This document shows positions 1 to 12,252 of a stretch of DNA of 64,000 nt, piece after piece. The stretch covers positions 23,439,381-23,503,380 of the forward strand of contig CM046304.1 of the NCBI GenBank assembly GCA_025267735.1. The letters are read 5' to 3'. How positions within the stretch are numbered: position 1 is the first letter of the stretch; each line of letters begins with the position of its first letter. The position numbers were made by a program, and so were the translations under genes. Under the pieces are notes generated by a model. That model saw nothing but the letters and a program-made list of their open reading frames with translations. It was not told where the DNA came from and made no database searches. The stretch is from Mactra quadrangularis (taxonomy: Eukaryota > Mollusca > Bivalvia > Venerida > Mactridae).

Positions 1-171
1 TCACGAGTTTCCAAAAGTGTGTACTATAATCGATTAAAGCTGCTAAAGCCGAATGATATGTTTTAGTCAAGATATATTTAATATCAATTAAGGCGCCATT
101 ACAAAAACAATCCATTCAGTCACCATGAAATTATTCAAGCTTTTGACAGTTGAGAAAAAAACCGGACAATA
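1..171. mobile_element. MITE family A, copy 1 (left side cut by the window edge)
   Basis: The right half of a family A element. It ends in a terminal repeat reading GACAGTTGAGAAAAA then GGACAATA, and contains the family signature TCACCATGAAATTATTCAAG. The internal sequence matches copy 2 at 595-847 almost throughout. Only the right end is present, because the window starts inside it. Confidence 0.8.
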
Positions 172-594
172 CAAGTATAATAATGTTGATATTAACCCGG
201 TACAGATCTGTAAACGTTGTTTGGCTAACTATCTTATATGACCGTTCAGCTATTATGTATATAAATATTTATTTAATGGATTAATACACCACTCTTGGGC
301 ATGTTGATTTCATACAAAGCATTTGAATTCGACTCCGGCAATACTATGTAACCACTTGACCACGCTGCAGATTTGCTTAAAGAAAACGTTTAAGATCTGT
401 TCTAGGTAAATATCAACGTTTAATACAGGGAAGAATGAAAGAATTATGAATATTCCCCGAGGTCGGATCCCCTTGATATGGGATCGAGGTTATAAAACAT
501 GACAATGGATCCCATACTCAAAAAAATCAATTTGTTTTTAGAGTATATCTCTATGATATAATTCATCACAAATAAGAAATATAATTGAATAATA

Positions 595-847
595 CTTGTT
601 GTTCGTTTTTTCTTAACTGTCAAAACATAAATAATTTCCTGGTGAATGCATTTGTTAAGATTATTATCGTAATACATCCATGAGTTTCCGAAAGAGTGTA
701 TTATGGTCGAGTAAAGCTGCTTACACCGTATGGTATGTTTTAGTCAATATATATTTTAATAACAACTAGGCCGCCAGTACAAAAACAATGCATTCAGTCA
801 CCGTGAAATTATTCAAGCTTTGGCAGTTGAGAAAAACGGACAATACA
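595..847. mobile_element. MITE family A, copy 2 (about 250 bp)
   Basis: Inverted terminal repeats: the left end carries TTAACTGTCAAAACA and ATAATTTCCTGGTGA; the right end carries TCACCGTGAAATTATTCAAG, GGCAGTTGAGAAAAAC and GGACAATA. The interior matches copies 4 and 6. It has no coding capacity. The outermost bases read TATTGTCC in better preserved copies, compatible with TA target duplication as in Tc1/mariner elements; the superfamily assignment is inference. Confidence 0.85.
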
Positions 848-1260
848 TAATTGTAATTTATTCGGAGTTTCTAAGATGTTTCTTCCTTTTTTAACACTTG
901 AAAAACCTCAGTGGGAACCACAGCGATATATCATGTGACTTTCCTTCGATTTTCACATGGCCTATCGCTGTGATGGGAACTGAATTGTTCTTTTGAGTAT
1001 GGAGTTCTTGGTCAAGTTTTATTACCCATGGAGCTGTAACCATTTTATGACCCTATTTCAAAGTTAAAGATGTGTTTTGATTGAGTATGTCAAAGCCATT
1101 CTGTACACAAACGGTCTGACAGATATCTATTTATAGAATGTGCCAGAGCCCCTTAACATTTGTGAACTAATACTTTCACCAGTACGTGAAACCCACACTT
1201 CTTACAACAAAAACGTCATGACCACATCACCCATTGGCATCACATAGATCACGTGATTCA

Positions 1261-1463
1261 GGGCTGAGTTCAGTTACCGCGAACGTTACAGAAACGTTCC
1301 GATACATACGGAACTCCTCGATCATTTGCTGCGAATAATCTCGGACATATTAAAACGCTTTTTTGAAACAACCGGTGTTAAAGTAAACAATTATATGGCC
1401 GAGGAGTTCCGAATGTATCGTTATGTAACGTTCTGTAACGTTCGCGATAACTGAACTCGGCCC
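1261..1463. mobile_element. Foldback element B, copy 1
   Basis: A near-perfect inverted repeat with arms of about 60 bases. The left arm starts GGGCTGAGTTCAGTTA and contains CGGAACTCCTCG; the right arm ends TAACTGAACTCGGCCC and contains CGAGGAGTTCCGAATG. The spacer is about 75 bases. No coding capacity. Confidence 0.85.
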
Positions 1464-1612
1464 TGGTAGTACATGTACCACGTTACTGATGTAAATACGC
1501 ACAACACTGGCGTGCCATAGTACATGTGGCGTAATGAAACGAAATGTAGCGTAAAGGAATATTAAATGGTCTGGTTTCTTATTTATACCTTGTCAATGAT
1601 ATATTGTATTAG

Positions 1613-1924
1613 TAGCCTGTTCAATTACAAAAAACGTTAAAGAACGTTCCGTAACGATACATTCGGAACTCCTCGGCCATTCACTGCGATAAATCTCGGA
1701 AATATTTAGACGCTATTTTGAAACTACAGGTGTTGAAGTAAAAATATATGTATGATCGTATAGGCAATTGGTGATGTTTCGTTTTTTAGTACGTTAATTT
1801 TGAAACATCACTTAACGATCGCATATTTGTGTATTAGTTGAGATTATTTGCAGTGAATGGCCGAGGAGTTCCGAATGTATCGTTACGGAACGTCCTGAAA
1901 CGTTTTGTGTTATTGAACAGGCTA
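1613..1924. mobile_element. Foldback element B, copy 2, with nested palindrome
   Basis: Long inverted arms: AGCCTGTTCAATTACA at the left and TTATTGAACAGGCT at the right, both enclosing the same TTCGGAACTCCTCGGCCAT core as copy 1. The spacer contains a second, smaller hairpin around 1757-1830, where GTGATGTTTCG pairs with TGAAACATCAC. The outer arms differ from copy 1, so the two are related subfamilies rather than a recent duplication. Confidence 0.85.
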
Positions 1925-2283
1925 CAGGGTATATAATCACGTGACCTTGAGAAAGTAAACAAGCGTTTGATTTCGTCAAAGTTTTGCAGAAGCTTAAATA
2001 TAGGAAAGTTTGATAAAGTGCATAAAATAATTACAACATTCCATTGTCCAAAAATGCCTATACACGTTGTGGCATGTGAGTTGCATTTGTTTTCGCTAAT
2101 TTCATGGCAAAAATATTTTAGTACATGACCTATAGTTTAAATATAATGATCCAAAGTTACAGGACCAATTGGGATTTTCGAGAAAGAAAAGTATTTGGTT
2201 ATTTTATGCTCTTAGTGATTTCACAAACTTATTTGTCTGGAAAGAGAAATCGGCGAACCATTTTTTGCGTGCTTTATAAGGGA

Positions 2284-2862
2284 CCTTAGTCAGTTATTTC
2301 CCCTTGTATAGTCTACAAATAAGAAGGTCCAATTAGTTGGATTACTCGGATTTTACCCTTACTTTTTAATGTCAATTTGCCAAAACTAATCTTAAATAAC
2401 TTTTTAATAAATCATCTAATTTGTTTGATAAGTATAGTTCTATTACATTAACCTGTCACAACTTGAATAATTACACACTCACTGAATGTGTTATTATTTA
2501 ACCTCTTTTAAAACATTGAGCCACCAATCAAAATAAATAATTGATAATCTAACAATATAAGCGGCGATTTTGAATATCGGGGTTATAACAAGTTTGAAAG
2601 GGGTTAAAAATAACAGATTCATTGACCGTGTAATTATTTAAGTTGTGACAGGTTAATGTAATATAACTATATTTTGGGGAATAGAACTTTCTTAACTTGA
2701 TCACTTTCGTAAACATCTTCATGAACAAGAAATATATTAGGTAAAATATTTTGTTATCCTTACATGGGAATTCAATGATAAAATCCGAGGATTCCAACTG
2801 AAAAGACCTACTTACCAACTGGATTGCTTCAGATTTCATCAGGGGAAGGTAACTGGCTAAAG
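2284..2862. mobile_element. Foldback element with a second inverted-repeat element nested inside
   Basis: The outer arms are CCTTAGTCAGTTATTTCCCC at the left and GGGGAAGGTAACTGGCTAAA at the right, followed inward by TTGGATTACTCGGATTTTA against its complement near 2,777-2,800. A separate inverted repeat sits in the middle (2435-2670). Non-coding. Confidence 0.75.
2435..2670. mobile_element. Nested MITE, distant relative of family A
   Basis: Arms read TTACATTAACCTGTCACAAC and TTGAATAATTACAC on the left and the complement on the right. The order CTGTCA, then TTGAATAATT, then CAC, then TGAATG mirrors the family A terminus, suggesting a diverged subfamily. It lies inside the foldback element at 2284-2862. 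Confidence 0.7.
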
Positions 2863-2918
2863 TCTCTCATTAGTTCTTTAAGATCACGTGACTATAGGCC
2901 CTGAGTATATTATAAGCT

Positions 2919-3329
2919 AGTCTGGATTACCTGCCCCTTACCACTATCGTTATCGGGTCAGGCAAACCGTAATGATGGTGGCCGCCTCGGTTATTATTTA
3001 GGTATTAGGAGTTCGGTACTATAAAGATCATTTGATTTCAATTTTTCTGATAACATGTATATTTAGCGAACGAGTAACAAAAATATGTCCAAGTGAACAC
3101 AATTCGGACGTGGATTAGTCTCGTTAGAATTTCGGATACTTTATTTAGCATAAATGTAACCGTACAGCTAAAAAAGGTATAATGATCATTTAATTTAAGC
3201 CTGTGTAGTGAGAAATGTTCATTTTAAAACATAATTGTCCAATACCTAATTCATTACATCGGGCGCGCCCATTATCATGCTTTGCCTGACGTACATTTAC
3301 ATGTCAAAGTACGACTGCGAACCAGACAA
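2919..3329. mobile_element. Imperfect inverted-repeat element H, copy 1
   Basis: The left end reads GTCTGGATTACCTGCCCCTT and includes GGGTCAGGCAAACCGTAAT; the right end contains ATTATCATGCTTTGCCTGAC and ends GAACCAGAC. The arms match at their outer tips and at the GTCAGGCAAA core. The whole element is homologous to 4267-4663 in the same orientation. Confidence 0.75.
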
Positions 3330-3348
3330 ATAGTAAGTGACAATAGTC

Positions 3349-3778
3349 GGTTATTTCCCCTTGTATACTTTTCAAATGAGTAGGTCATTCGGAATTATCT
3401 CGGCGATCTTCTACGCATAGTTAAATAAACGTATATCTGCGTAGAAGATCGCAGAGGTTGTTCCGAATGTGAGTATTTTCGAATGACTAAAATTAATTTA
3501 AGACCATTAAATATTCATTTTACGCGACATATATCATTTACACGGCTTTACATACTTAATGTTACAGGTGTTAAAGTACAAATCATTCCCGATTCCAAAA
3601 ATGATGGATTTAAATATTTTATGGCACTTTCAATATTCGAACATCGTAGTTATTTGGAAAAAACTACATTCATAAAAAGATATCGAAATGTGAAAAAGTA
3701 TTTGGCTCACTGACGATATAATTGAGTGGTGGTGAAAGTAGTTATTTTAAATTTTACATTAAACAAGGGAAGTAACCA
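3349..3778. mobile_element. Possible foldback element with GGTTATTTCCC-type ends
   Basis: The left end GGTTATTTCCCCTTGT pairs with ACAAGGGAAGTAACC at the right. The interior holds a smaller hairpin at about 3382-3470, in which CGATCTTCTACGCA faces TGCGTAGAAGATCG. The outer pairing is short, so the boundaries are uncertain. Confidence 0.45.
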
Positions 3779-4266
3779 CTGTGGAGAGTGTTTCTCATTT
3801 GAAGCACATCAGATCTCTTCTACGCAGATACTAGTAGGCTTCGGACCACAGGAGTTTGACATCTGTATTGCAGTTAGACAAAATCCTCCTTATAGTTTTA
3901 TTATAAGAAAAATGACTTTTTTCAAACTACACAATGTACATTACAGAATGTCAAGCTCCTGTGCTCGAACATCGTGAACAGAAAACGTAGTTCTTATAAG
4001 GATTTTCTAATTAAATTTCATTTAAATGCGTATAACATTTTTATCTGAGTTTTGCAAACGAGTTATTCGCCGTGTCTTACAACTTCTAGCATCGCTACAA
4101 TTCTTGACTTCTGTGGTTTAACTGCGGGGAAGATCTTCGGAATAATAAGAATAAAATTCCCTCTAAAGTTGCCGTTCTTATATTACTTTCTCACATCATT
4201 GCAAACGTCTGAAATTGTGTTGAAATTTTATAAAATTCAACCAATCTAATTAAAATACGCTACTTA

Positions 4267-4663
4267 GTCTGGATAACTTGTCCCTTGCCAATATCGTTTT
4301 AGGGTCAGGCAAAGCGCAATAATGGCAGCGCCCCAGGTCATCTTCTTTTTATTTTGTATGAACATTTTCTGACTATGATCAATTGGTAGGTCATTCGAAG
4401 TCGACTTTTTGTTCATTTAAGTTTAGTGAAAGACGTACCAAAAACTTTTCGGTTACTTTGTTTAGCAGAAATGTTATCGAACGACTAAAAATAAGGTAAT
4501 CACTGTAATTCTTGTACTATGTACATTTGATATAAGCTTATAGTGAGAAATATTAATTTGAAAACTAAATTATTCGATGCATTGTGCAATACATCGGGCG
4601 CCGCCATTATTCTGCTTTTGTCTGACGTACTTTTATCTGTCAAAGTACGCCTTGAAACCAGAC
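4267..4663. mobile_element. Imperfect inverted-repeat element H, copy 2
   Basis: Same architecture as copy 1: it starts GTCTGGATAACTTGTCCCTT, carries GGGTCAGGCAAAGCGCAAT, and ends with CAAAGTACGCCTTGAAACCA then GAC. The interior also aligns with copy 1 (for example TAGTGAGAAAT near the right arm). Confidence 0.75.
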
Positions 4664-5471
4664 AAGTACTCTACCGCGATTCGATCTGGTTATCATGCAT
4701 CGCCTTATGTTACTGGAGACATTTTATCCGTCTAGTCAGAGATTCGCATGCACATAGCTTTCTGAGACATTAGTCTGGTTCCCGGTCTCGTATTCTACGC
4801 AATACCTTTTTATTAGAAGGGGCAGGTAAATCCATGCTTACTCCCCACGCTGGTTACGCCACCCATTGCTACTTAACCACTGTCATCAAATAAGTGCTAT
4901 CATATAAATATGTTTGGTCCTTTGTGAATATAACGTATTAGAAAGAAAACTAAATTCATAGATAATATTGAATTCAATGTGGAATAAAAGATATATACAA
5001 TCTGACGGCCGATTGATGTGTGGTTTTCGTGGTTATTGTTTTGTTGAAGGGAAGTAACCGCTGCAGAAGGGTGTTTGTTAAATCTCTATCCTTAGTTATC
5101 GTTCTTACATGATATTCCTACGCTATCATTTCCCAACTGCCAATGTCTTGTGTTGCGTTGTAACTTGATGCATTTCAATCATTGTAATGAATATCAGATC
5201 TCTATGAACGCTTACGCCTGAACTTTTTTGATGATGTCGCAAGCATTGGATTTTGTGACAGTAAATCAGACACTTTTTATATATTTAAAGCAGAGTGCAT
5301 GTCGCCAGACTTTATACTTTCCATAAAATTTCCGATACCGTATCTGCTACAGCTAGATTGGAAAGCAAAATATCAACACAGAATAATATTAAAAACACAT
5401 AAAAGTTATCTAAGTTCCATTGATTATTCAACAAATTAACAAAAAACTGTGGTATATATAATATATGAAAG

Positions 5472-5649
5472 TACAGTTTAACCTCTGCAGAGAGGCCCTC
5501 GACTGAACAAATCATCTGCAAAACAACGGCTTTGGGTATTTCCCCTAGGCTCAATTTTACTTGAATTTAACCTCTGCAAAGCAATTACCTCTAAACAACA
5601 ACATTTTAGTCTCTCCCAGGAGGGGTTGTTCAACAGAGATTGTACTGTG
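5472..5649. mobile_element. Tigger/pogo-like MITE
   Basis: It starts TACAGTTTAACCTCTGCAGA and ends with an inverted counterpart that finishes TGTACTGT. Termini of the form CAGT-AACCTCT-AGAGG resemble those of Tigger/pogo-type mariner elements (established knowledge). No transposase frame. Confidence 0.55.
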
Positions 5650-6235
5650 TTGTCGAGCTGGTTCAAATACTATTCAGACCGCATTTTTTATCATATATAA
5701 TATAAAATATATTTGATAATGCACATTTAAATTTTAAAAGCACTATACAATTTGATAAACATGACTACCTATAACAGTGCTACAATGTTTTTTTCCGTAC
5801 TTGAAATTTTCAGCGTGGAAAGTATACTTTTCGTGGGCCTGGAGTACAAAGCAAACCAGTCATTGAAAAGCTTTACGTACCCTGTGAAATAACATTGTCA
5901 TTAAAATGTTGGAACGATTACTGCTTAATATGATACTTGGCAATTTGCAATAAGTGACAAAAATGCAAAATTCCGATCAATACAATACAACCGATCACGA
6001 CAACCACATAAGAATCCGACAAAAACACCTTTATTCATTTTTTTATTAGTGTACGGAAGAAAATAAAATGGGTATCGAAAAACATGGAATATTTAGGTGG
6101 GTACTTCGGGCTTATTACTAGCAGGGCAATAATGCGTTATAATGATATAACATTCTGTAAACCCCAGTTCGCCATTTTATAGTACACCAAATTCAAACAA
6201 AACCACGTGAATACAGACAACTAGTGGTATTGTAC

Positions 6236-6450
6236 GCAGTTATGACTATACGACGCCGTCCGTGACGATATAATACGGAAACGTACGATTATGAACGGAC
6301 GTTAGCCCACCGCTTTAACTGTGACGTCACGACGTCCTTTAGTTACGACGTTGGTAACGCTCAGAAAAAGACGTACAACTTTTACAGTCGTATTTTCTTA
6401 TTATTTTTGAAGTAAAAGCATGAATGAGTAGTCGAAAAACAGTTTTTAAG
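6236..6450 (+). promoter_or_regulatory. Candidate CpG-rich promoter and 5' untranslated exon
   Basis: Between about 6,240 and 6,380 the sequence is unusually rich in CG dinucleotides for this window and contains a perfect cAMP-response-element palindrome TGACGTCA at 6322-6329. At 6,450 there is a good splice donor, TTTTTAAG followed by GTAAGA. The unnamed gene downstream begins coding just 4 bases after a splice acceptor at 12,007, so it needs an upstream untranslated exon; this is the best candidate I see. The link is inference and is not proven by the sequence. Confidence 0.3.
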
Positions 6451-8104
6451 GTAAGATATATTCACATTTTCAATAATGAATGTTAAATTTTACACAAATA
6501 ATGCTCAAAGTGAAAGGAAAATTTGATAGTTGTCTTAAAGGTTTTGAATGGGAACATATAAGCATATATATTGCAGGGGTTCAGGCACCTATTTAAAAAT
6601 GTTCTGTTTTAAATTACAACATGATGACGATCCACTGATATCCTACGTTAGCGCTATCAGTATTATTTCATGAAAATACAACTTTGAATTTATCTGTTTT
6701 AAGCATTTATCCATACACTTTATAGATAAGTTATTTTGACAATGTATTGGTCCTAAATTAGCTGACGAACTACTTGTTTAATAACATTATAGATACAGCA
6801 TTGGCAATGGAATTACACTCAATTTCACATAATAACTTTAAGTATTTTAGCAATTAGGTATTTTCTATATAAAAAAATCATAAGATAAGATTTGTTTATT
6901 AATGTCTCACTTTGCATGTACAATATAATAAAACAATTTTATATACACAATTTCATAAAACATGTAAACCTTTCTAAAAAGAAATATGAGACAGCATTAT
7001 TCTAATTATGTGTTAAACAATTAAAAACAATTTTACAGACACAAATGTTATGATATTAAATAATGTTCTACCACAAAAAATAAAACGTATATGATCTATA
7101 CAGGGATGAAGTCAGGTATTGGTTTAACTATAAAGAATTGTTTTTCGTCTTTTTAAGATGTTAAAACAGGTTCTGGCACTTAAAATACAATGTCAGAATC
7201 CTATCCATAGTCGTAACTTATTCAGTATTCTAAATACGTGGGTTTGCCTATATGGTAACGATGTTTTAACTGAATAATGCTCAGACTGAATAATCATGCT
7301 ATATTAATTTCAAAATCCATAAAATTTTATTCATTTTACAATGACTACAGAGTACAATGAATTGTAAACTTATTGCCTAGTTATTACATGCAATTGATCG
7401 CTACATCAAACTATTATGCTATTCATTAGTAATATTGCTAGTCTTTACTAACTTTGTTCAATTTACTGTTGACGTATAAAGGCCCAAAGATACGCAACAT
7501 CTTTATCATCTGCCTTGTAAGGGATCGGAATCCAATCTGGATTGAACTAAGTCCTGTGGGAGGATAAGCAAGACAGTCACCTCTCTAAGCACAGGCGGCC
7601 GACACAGTCCCGAAACAAAAACACTATATATATACATATACATGTTTATACTATTTTTGCTTCGGGACCGTGCCGGTCGCATGTGACTCGAAGTATACAA
7701 AGTATATTAAATTTTACTGGTGAAGTATTAAAACTATGTATATCCATGAGCTTTAGAACTACGCGAGGGTTGGGGAAAGGGCTGCGATCCTGGTATGAAG
7801 TCGGTCTTGAAGGCCACTAGTGATCTATTGATTCCTGTCCTAAATTATTATAGGAAAGAATAATGTATTGTAGTGTGAGATCTTGGTACAAAGGTATGTT
7901 GTCCCCTCTGGTCCGGCTGTCACTTGTTCGAATAATATAACACGTTTATTAAAGTGTTTTATAGTCAAGTCTAGGTATACAAGGGTGTATAGATCACATT
8001 TGTCTCAATTTATGCATTTAAGGTGATTCGTTATAGACTCATATAGTAATAATCACTTTGTCAAGTGTCATGCAACTTACCTGTTCACATTATGGTGAGA
8101 AGGG

Positions 8105-8215
8105 TATGAAAGCAGTCCGATAGTTCAGTCGGGATAAAACTCGCCCTGTACGCGAGAAGTCCCTAGTTCTGAGTGTAGGTCAGGTTGCATATTTCTCTCA
8201 CCCTGTGACACAATG
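8105..8215 (+). repeat. Degenerate tRNA-like SINE candidate
   Basis: A TAGTTCAGTCGGGATAAAAC segment resembles a tRNA A-box region and is followed about 35 bases later by a weak B-box-like TAGTTCTGAG. The resemblance is partial and no second copy was found here, so this is a weak call. Confidence 0.25.
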
Positions 8216-8236
8216 AATATGTATCAGGTATAGCTT

Positions 8237-9374
8237 TATATATGTTACAACTTACAGGCAATTTGTAAATTTATGCATTTTGTAAATTGCCTAAATGAGT
8301 CAGGCATTTTGTAAATTGCCTAATGAGTCAGGCATTTTGTAATTGCCTAAATGAGTCAGGCATTTTGTAAAATGCCTGAAATTTCAAGGGCTTTTTACAA
8401 AGTGTCAGGAAAATATATTTTAATTAAAATATATAAATCTTAATGCATTATAACGGTTGAACATTCTCATCCAAATAATAATGGCTCGTATAGGAAACTT
8501 TCACAATCAAGTCATACATTTAATTGGAGCGCACCAACATACCTTCTTGCAGCCTTTGGACAGCCTGATATTGATCTTGTGCATAGTAAATTATGTCATC
8601 CTTAATTATTGAAAGGGAGTGTAGATGGAATCAATGGGGATAAAATGTGTATAACTTGTTACCAACTACAACTACCTTTCAGGCATTACAGGCAGCCTGT
8701 TATTGTATTGTTCTGTTTTGTTGCCAAAAAACCCGAATAAAATTTATTACCAACTGTATTTTCTTATGAAATTTTATTACTTCAAAGACAGCGTAGTCTT
8801 ATTTAGCATATGAAACTGTCTTCATCAGAACCAGATTTACCTAGACATAAGCTCTGATTTTTTTAAAAAAAGTATTAAGTCGGTTCTAAGACTGTTCTTG
8901 TTGAACATTATGAATATTATATGATATATTGATAACATAACTATTTCTAGGAATTACAGTTCACACAATACACTGTTAAATTGCTACAAAATCGAAAAAC
9001 AACATGTCAAGTCTATAATTTTTTAATCATATAGAGTTACAATGTGCTGTGAACGTAAAAATACAACATTTTACATGTTAACATGCTTATTTGATGATCT
9101 CTTTTTCTTTGGATATTTTTTTCATGGGCTGTTGAAAGTAATTCAGATTACCATAGACAATCTTTTGATGAAAATAAAGGAAGAAATGGCCCCATTCAAA
9201 TACTATTAGGATAAGAAGATAAAAAATCCTCAATCCCCAGGACCATAAACTACATTGTACATTTAGGCAATGTGTAAAATATTGAGCTATTTTTCAGGCA
9301 TTTTGTAAATTGCCTAAAAATTTCAGGCATTTTACAAATTGCCTAAATTTACAAATTGCCTGTAACATATATAA
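8237..9374. mobile_element. 1.1-kb element with arrays of AGGCATTTTGTAAATTGCCT palindromes at both ends
   Basis: The left end reads TATATATGTTAC and then CAGGCAATTTGTAAATTTA; the right end is the inverted counterpart, finishing GCCTGTAACATATATA. Just inside each end lie several imperfect 20-bp palindromes of the type AGGCATTTTGTAAATTGCCT (about four at 8,275-8,385 and about three at 9,290-9,365), separated by short spacers such as AATGAGTC. The interior, about 0.85 kb, has no sustained open frame, so it looks like a non-autonomous DNA transposon. I cannot assign a superfamily. Confidence 0.65.
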
Positions 9375-11011
9375 CCTTCAACATCTTCTATATAACAATA
9401 CCATACCATGCTTATCGATTATAGGCTGGATAAATTACAGCCAAAAATGTACAATTAAACTATCTAACTAATTCCAACTTTGAACATTTCTTGGGTCGAC
9501 GTGTAAATAATATACCACTATCGTTGTCACACTTCTGTCAACTGACTGCCGTGGGTGCAGAGAAACTAACCCATTACTCCAGTTAATTCAATTATTTTTA
9601 AACATAATTCACTAATGGTCAGTTTCCTAAGCAAATCGGTAGCTAGCGCTTCGTCTTCTGGTACCCTAGATTTGATATTCCATGCTTAGAACTTTTGTTA
9701 CGCATGTACATGTATTATCTCTAGGATAGCTATATAACCCACGTCCTGAATTTATGTTCCTGTGGGTTACCAGTCAGCGTAACATGATAAAGTTTTGATC
9801 AGGCACGCTTTCATTGGCCCATACTAAAACTAGCTATCAATGATATCGTCATTCTATTGTTACAGTAAATATACAAATGTATGTACAAACTAGAGCAATA
9901 TCCTACTGTCCGGTAGACTTAGGGACAAAATTAGCTAAGCCCTAGATTTGATTAGCACAAAAAATATTGTTTTTCTAGTATTTTTGGAGGCTAATATAAT
10001 GTAGATATTGAAATTTACTAGTGTCACTCTGTAACCATTGAGAAATTCCGAGCATTTAAGATGGCTCTCAAGCTGACGGAATATTATAAGAGCGTTTAAC
10101 ATACATGTCCATAATCGTTTATTCAATAAAATGCTTGTGAGTCACATTAACTTAAATGTCAAGTAGATATAATAAAAGAATAAAAATGTAGTTTACATCA
10201 TTTAGTAATATTAAATGTTCAAAACGGCTTCCACAATGCCCACTTCCTATCAGTATAGCTGTAAAAGTTGATATTTGAGGAGATTTCTACTATGTTTTGC
10301 AGTTTCTATATGTTGTACTAATTTGACTTAGAACCCAAGTGATATCGATCTTCAGTCTTTTTCAAACTATTTTCAAGTATTTTGCATGATATATTTGCAG
10401 AATATGCAAATTAACCTATAACTGGCCAATCTCGTGCGTTTACGTGTCTCGACCCCTTCAAAAGGGCCATCCCAGAAAATTTCACGTAAAGAAATTTGCT
10501 TAGAAAATGACATTTTGTTTCACGTGCTTCTTTCATCAAAAGATGTTTAAGGGTGGCCCCAGAGGAGTGTGCATTGAAATCTAGGTTTTTGCCATGAATA
10601 TATCTGACTGCTAGAGGTTTTTTACGAATCTCTAGTCGGTATTCTTCGTATAATAGCTTTAAGACAAAGCCATTTAATCGTTAATCATCGAAAACAATAT
10701 TCACATTTTTAATTACTTGTCCAAAGCAATTCTGCATAGGCATAAATTACATTTGTGTCTCTAATACACGAAATATTTTCATAGCTTCATGATATTAAGA
10801 CAGATTTTATGTTTACTATATATGAAAATTCCTTGTACAGAGGCTTTAAATAAAATTTACATTTTATAAACGTTTTCTACTAAAAAATTGCGATAATTTT
10901 TACTTGATATTTTGTTCGCAATAGTCAGTACTTTATTAAAGAACTACTTGTTTATATGTGTTATTTGCTTTGTTAAGTGCCAAATTCACTGTACAGTACT
11001 CCTAAACCTGT

Positions 11012-11159
11012 TATTGTCCATTTTTTCTCAACTGTCAAAGTTTGAATAATTTCACGGTGAATGATTACACACTATCTCAATATCACGTGTGTAAGACAAA
11101 GAGCGTTTAGTCACCGTAAAATTATTCATGTTTGACAGTTGAGGAAAAACGAACAATTA
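11012..11159. mobile_element. MITE family A, copy 3 (short form)
   Basis: It starts TATTGTCCATTTTTTCTC, AACTGTCAAAGTTTGAATAA and ends with the inverted counterpart finishing GAACAATTA. It has the same arms as copies 2, 4 and 6 but a much shorter centre, containing a CACGTGTGTAAGACAAAGAG segment that is shared in degraded form with copies 5 and 7. Confidence 0.85.
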
Positions 11160-11281
11160 ATAAAATTGAAATCAGGGCCGGAATCTGGTATAGCGCCAAT
11201 AACACTTATTGGCCTTGGTCCAATAACAAATGTCTGCGCACTGATTGGTTGATGAAACAGGACCTATGTAAAAAACTGTGG

Positions 11282-11511
11282 CCCTTTTCACAAAAATCTT
11301 ACGATATAAATCATCGTTGGTCAAAAACAAGAAGCATTAATAATATTGTCATTTTTGGCCTATCAATTCTAAATAGTATTGAATTATTTAGAGTTGTGTA
11401 TACCTTTTGAATATCATACAACAGTTATGTTACTATCCTTCCTGCTTTGACCTGCAAAATTATGAACCGGACTTACGATAACTTTTTTCGTAAGAAATTT
11501 TGTGAAAAGGT
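11282..11511. mobile_element. MITE family G, copy 1
   Basis: The left end CCTTTTCACAAAAATCTTAC and the right end GTAAGAAATTTTGTGAAAAG form an inverted repeat of about 20 bases. The interior (AAGCATTAATAATAT and TATTGAATTATTTAGAGTTG) aligns with the copy at 50547-50759. Non-coding. Confidence 0.75.
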
Positions 11512-12011
11512 GCACAGTGTTATTTAGTAAAATTTTCAATAAATAATTTTTTGACATAGGCCCTCGGGCCAATACGACTGTCTTTGGAAAAATAACAGGA
11601 CATATGTCAAATCATGAACTTATTAAATAACAAATAATATACATGTATGTCGATGATGAAAAGATGGCAATATGAGTCGCACGATTTACCACATACTCCT
11701 GTGAAAAACATTCCACGTTTAAATGTTATTGGGTGATCAGCTTTTTTAAATAAAATCATTAACACCGCCGACCAGTTCTATCAGCATGTTTTTCAAATGG
11801 CCACAACTCGCTGTACTGTCAGGTCAACCAACAAAAATTTAGGGCTGTGTGGGTCTCATGCTTGATAGTGATTGGATGAGCAGGAGTTAAAGGCGGTTAA
11901 TCATGAATTTGCCAGAAGGCTTTAACCTGAACATGACTTGGACATACATTGAGATTTCAATTAATCTTTGAAATGAGTAACATTTTGTTTCTTGTTTATA
12001 TTTACAGCGTC

Positions 12012-12252
12012 ATGAAGCGGAGGCGCTCAAAGCGAACCTCTAGTTCGCTGAAAGACTCCACGCGGAGAGACACATCTGTGTCCCCGCGGACTGGGTCTGG
12101 TAAACCACGACAGAATGACAGTGCGTGTTTATCTAGTCGTGGAACCAGTCAATGTTCATCAGCTGATGTCTCTGTGACTTCCTCACAGATTGAAATCTTG
12201 GCTGCTGAAAGAAGGAGAGAGAAAATGATGAAACAATTAGAAGCAATGAAAG
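12012..12252 (+). CDS. Repeat-protein gene, coding exon 1
   Basis: The exon follows the acceptor TTTACAG ending at 12,007. The first ATG at 12,012 opens a frame starting MKRRRSKR, rich in Ser, Arg and Thr, and ending in a short charged helix (AAERRREKMMKQLEAMK). The donor is GTTAGA, weaker than the GTAAGT donors of the next two exons. It leaves one base (G) of a split codon. An untranslated exon upstream is required by the nearby acceptor. Confidence 0.75.

Larger units (their letters stand above)
1..12011. other. Repeat-rich stretch without a recognisable coding gene
   Basis: No open frame here has a recognisable domain or a convincing splice context; the longest are under 100 codons and fall mostly inside inverted repeats. 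What I can support is listed separately: several foldback elements, MITEs of families also found elsewhere in the window, one Tigger-like element, one 1.1-kb element with palindromic ends, and a CpG-rich promoter candidate near 6.3 kb. Between 172-594, 4,700-5,470, 5,650-6,230, 6,460-8,100 and 9,375-11,010 I see only AT-rich sequence with no supported feature. Confidence 0.7.
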
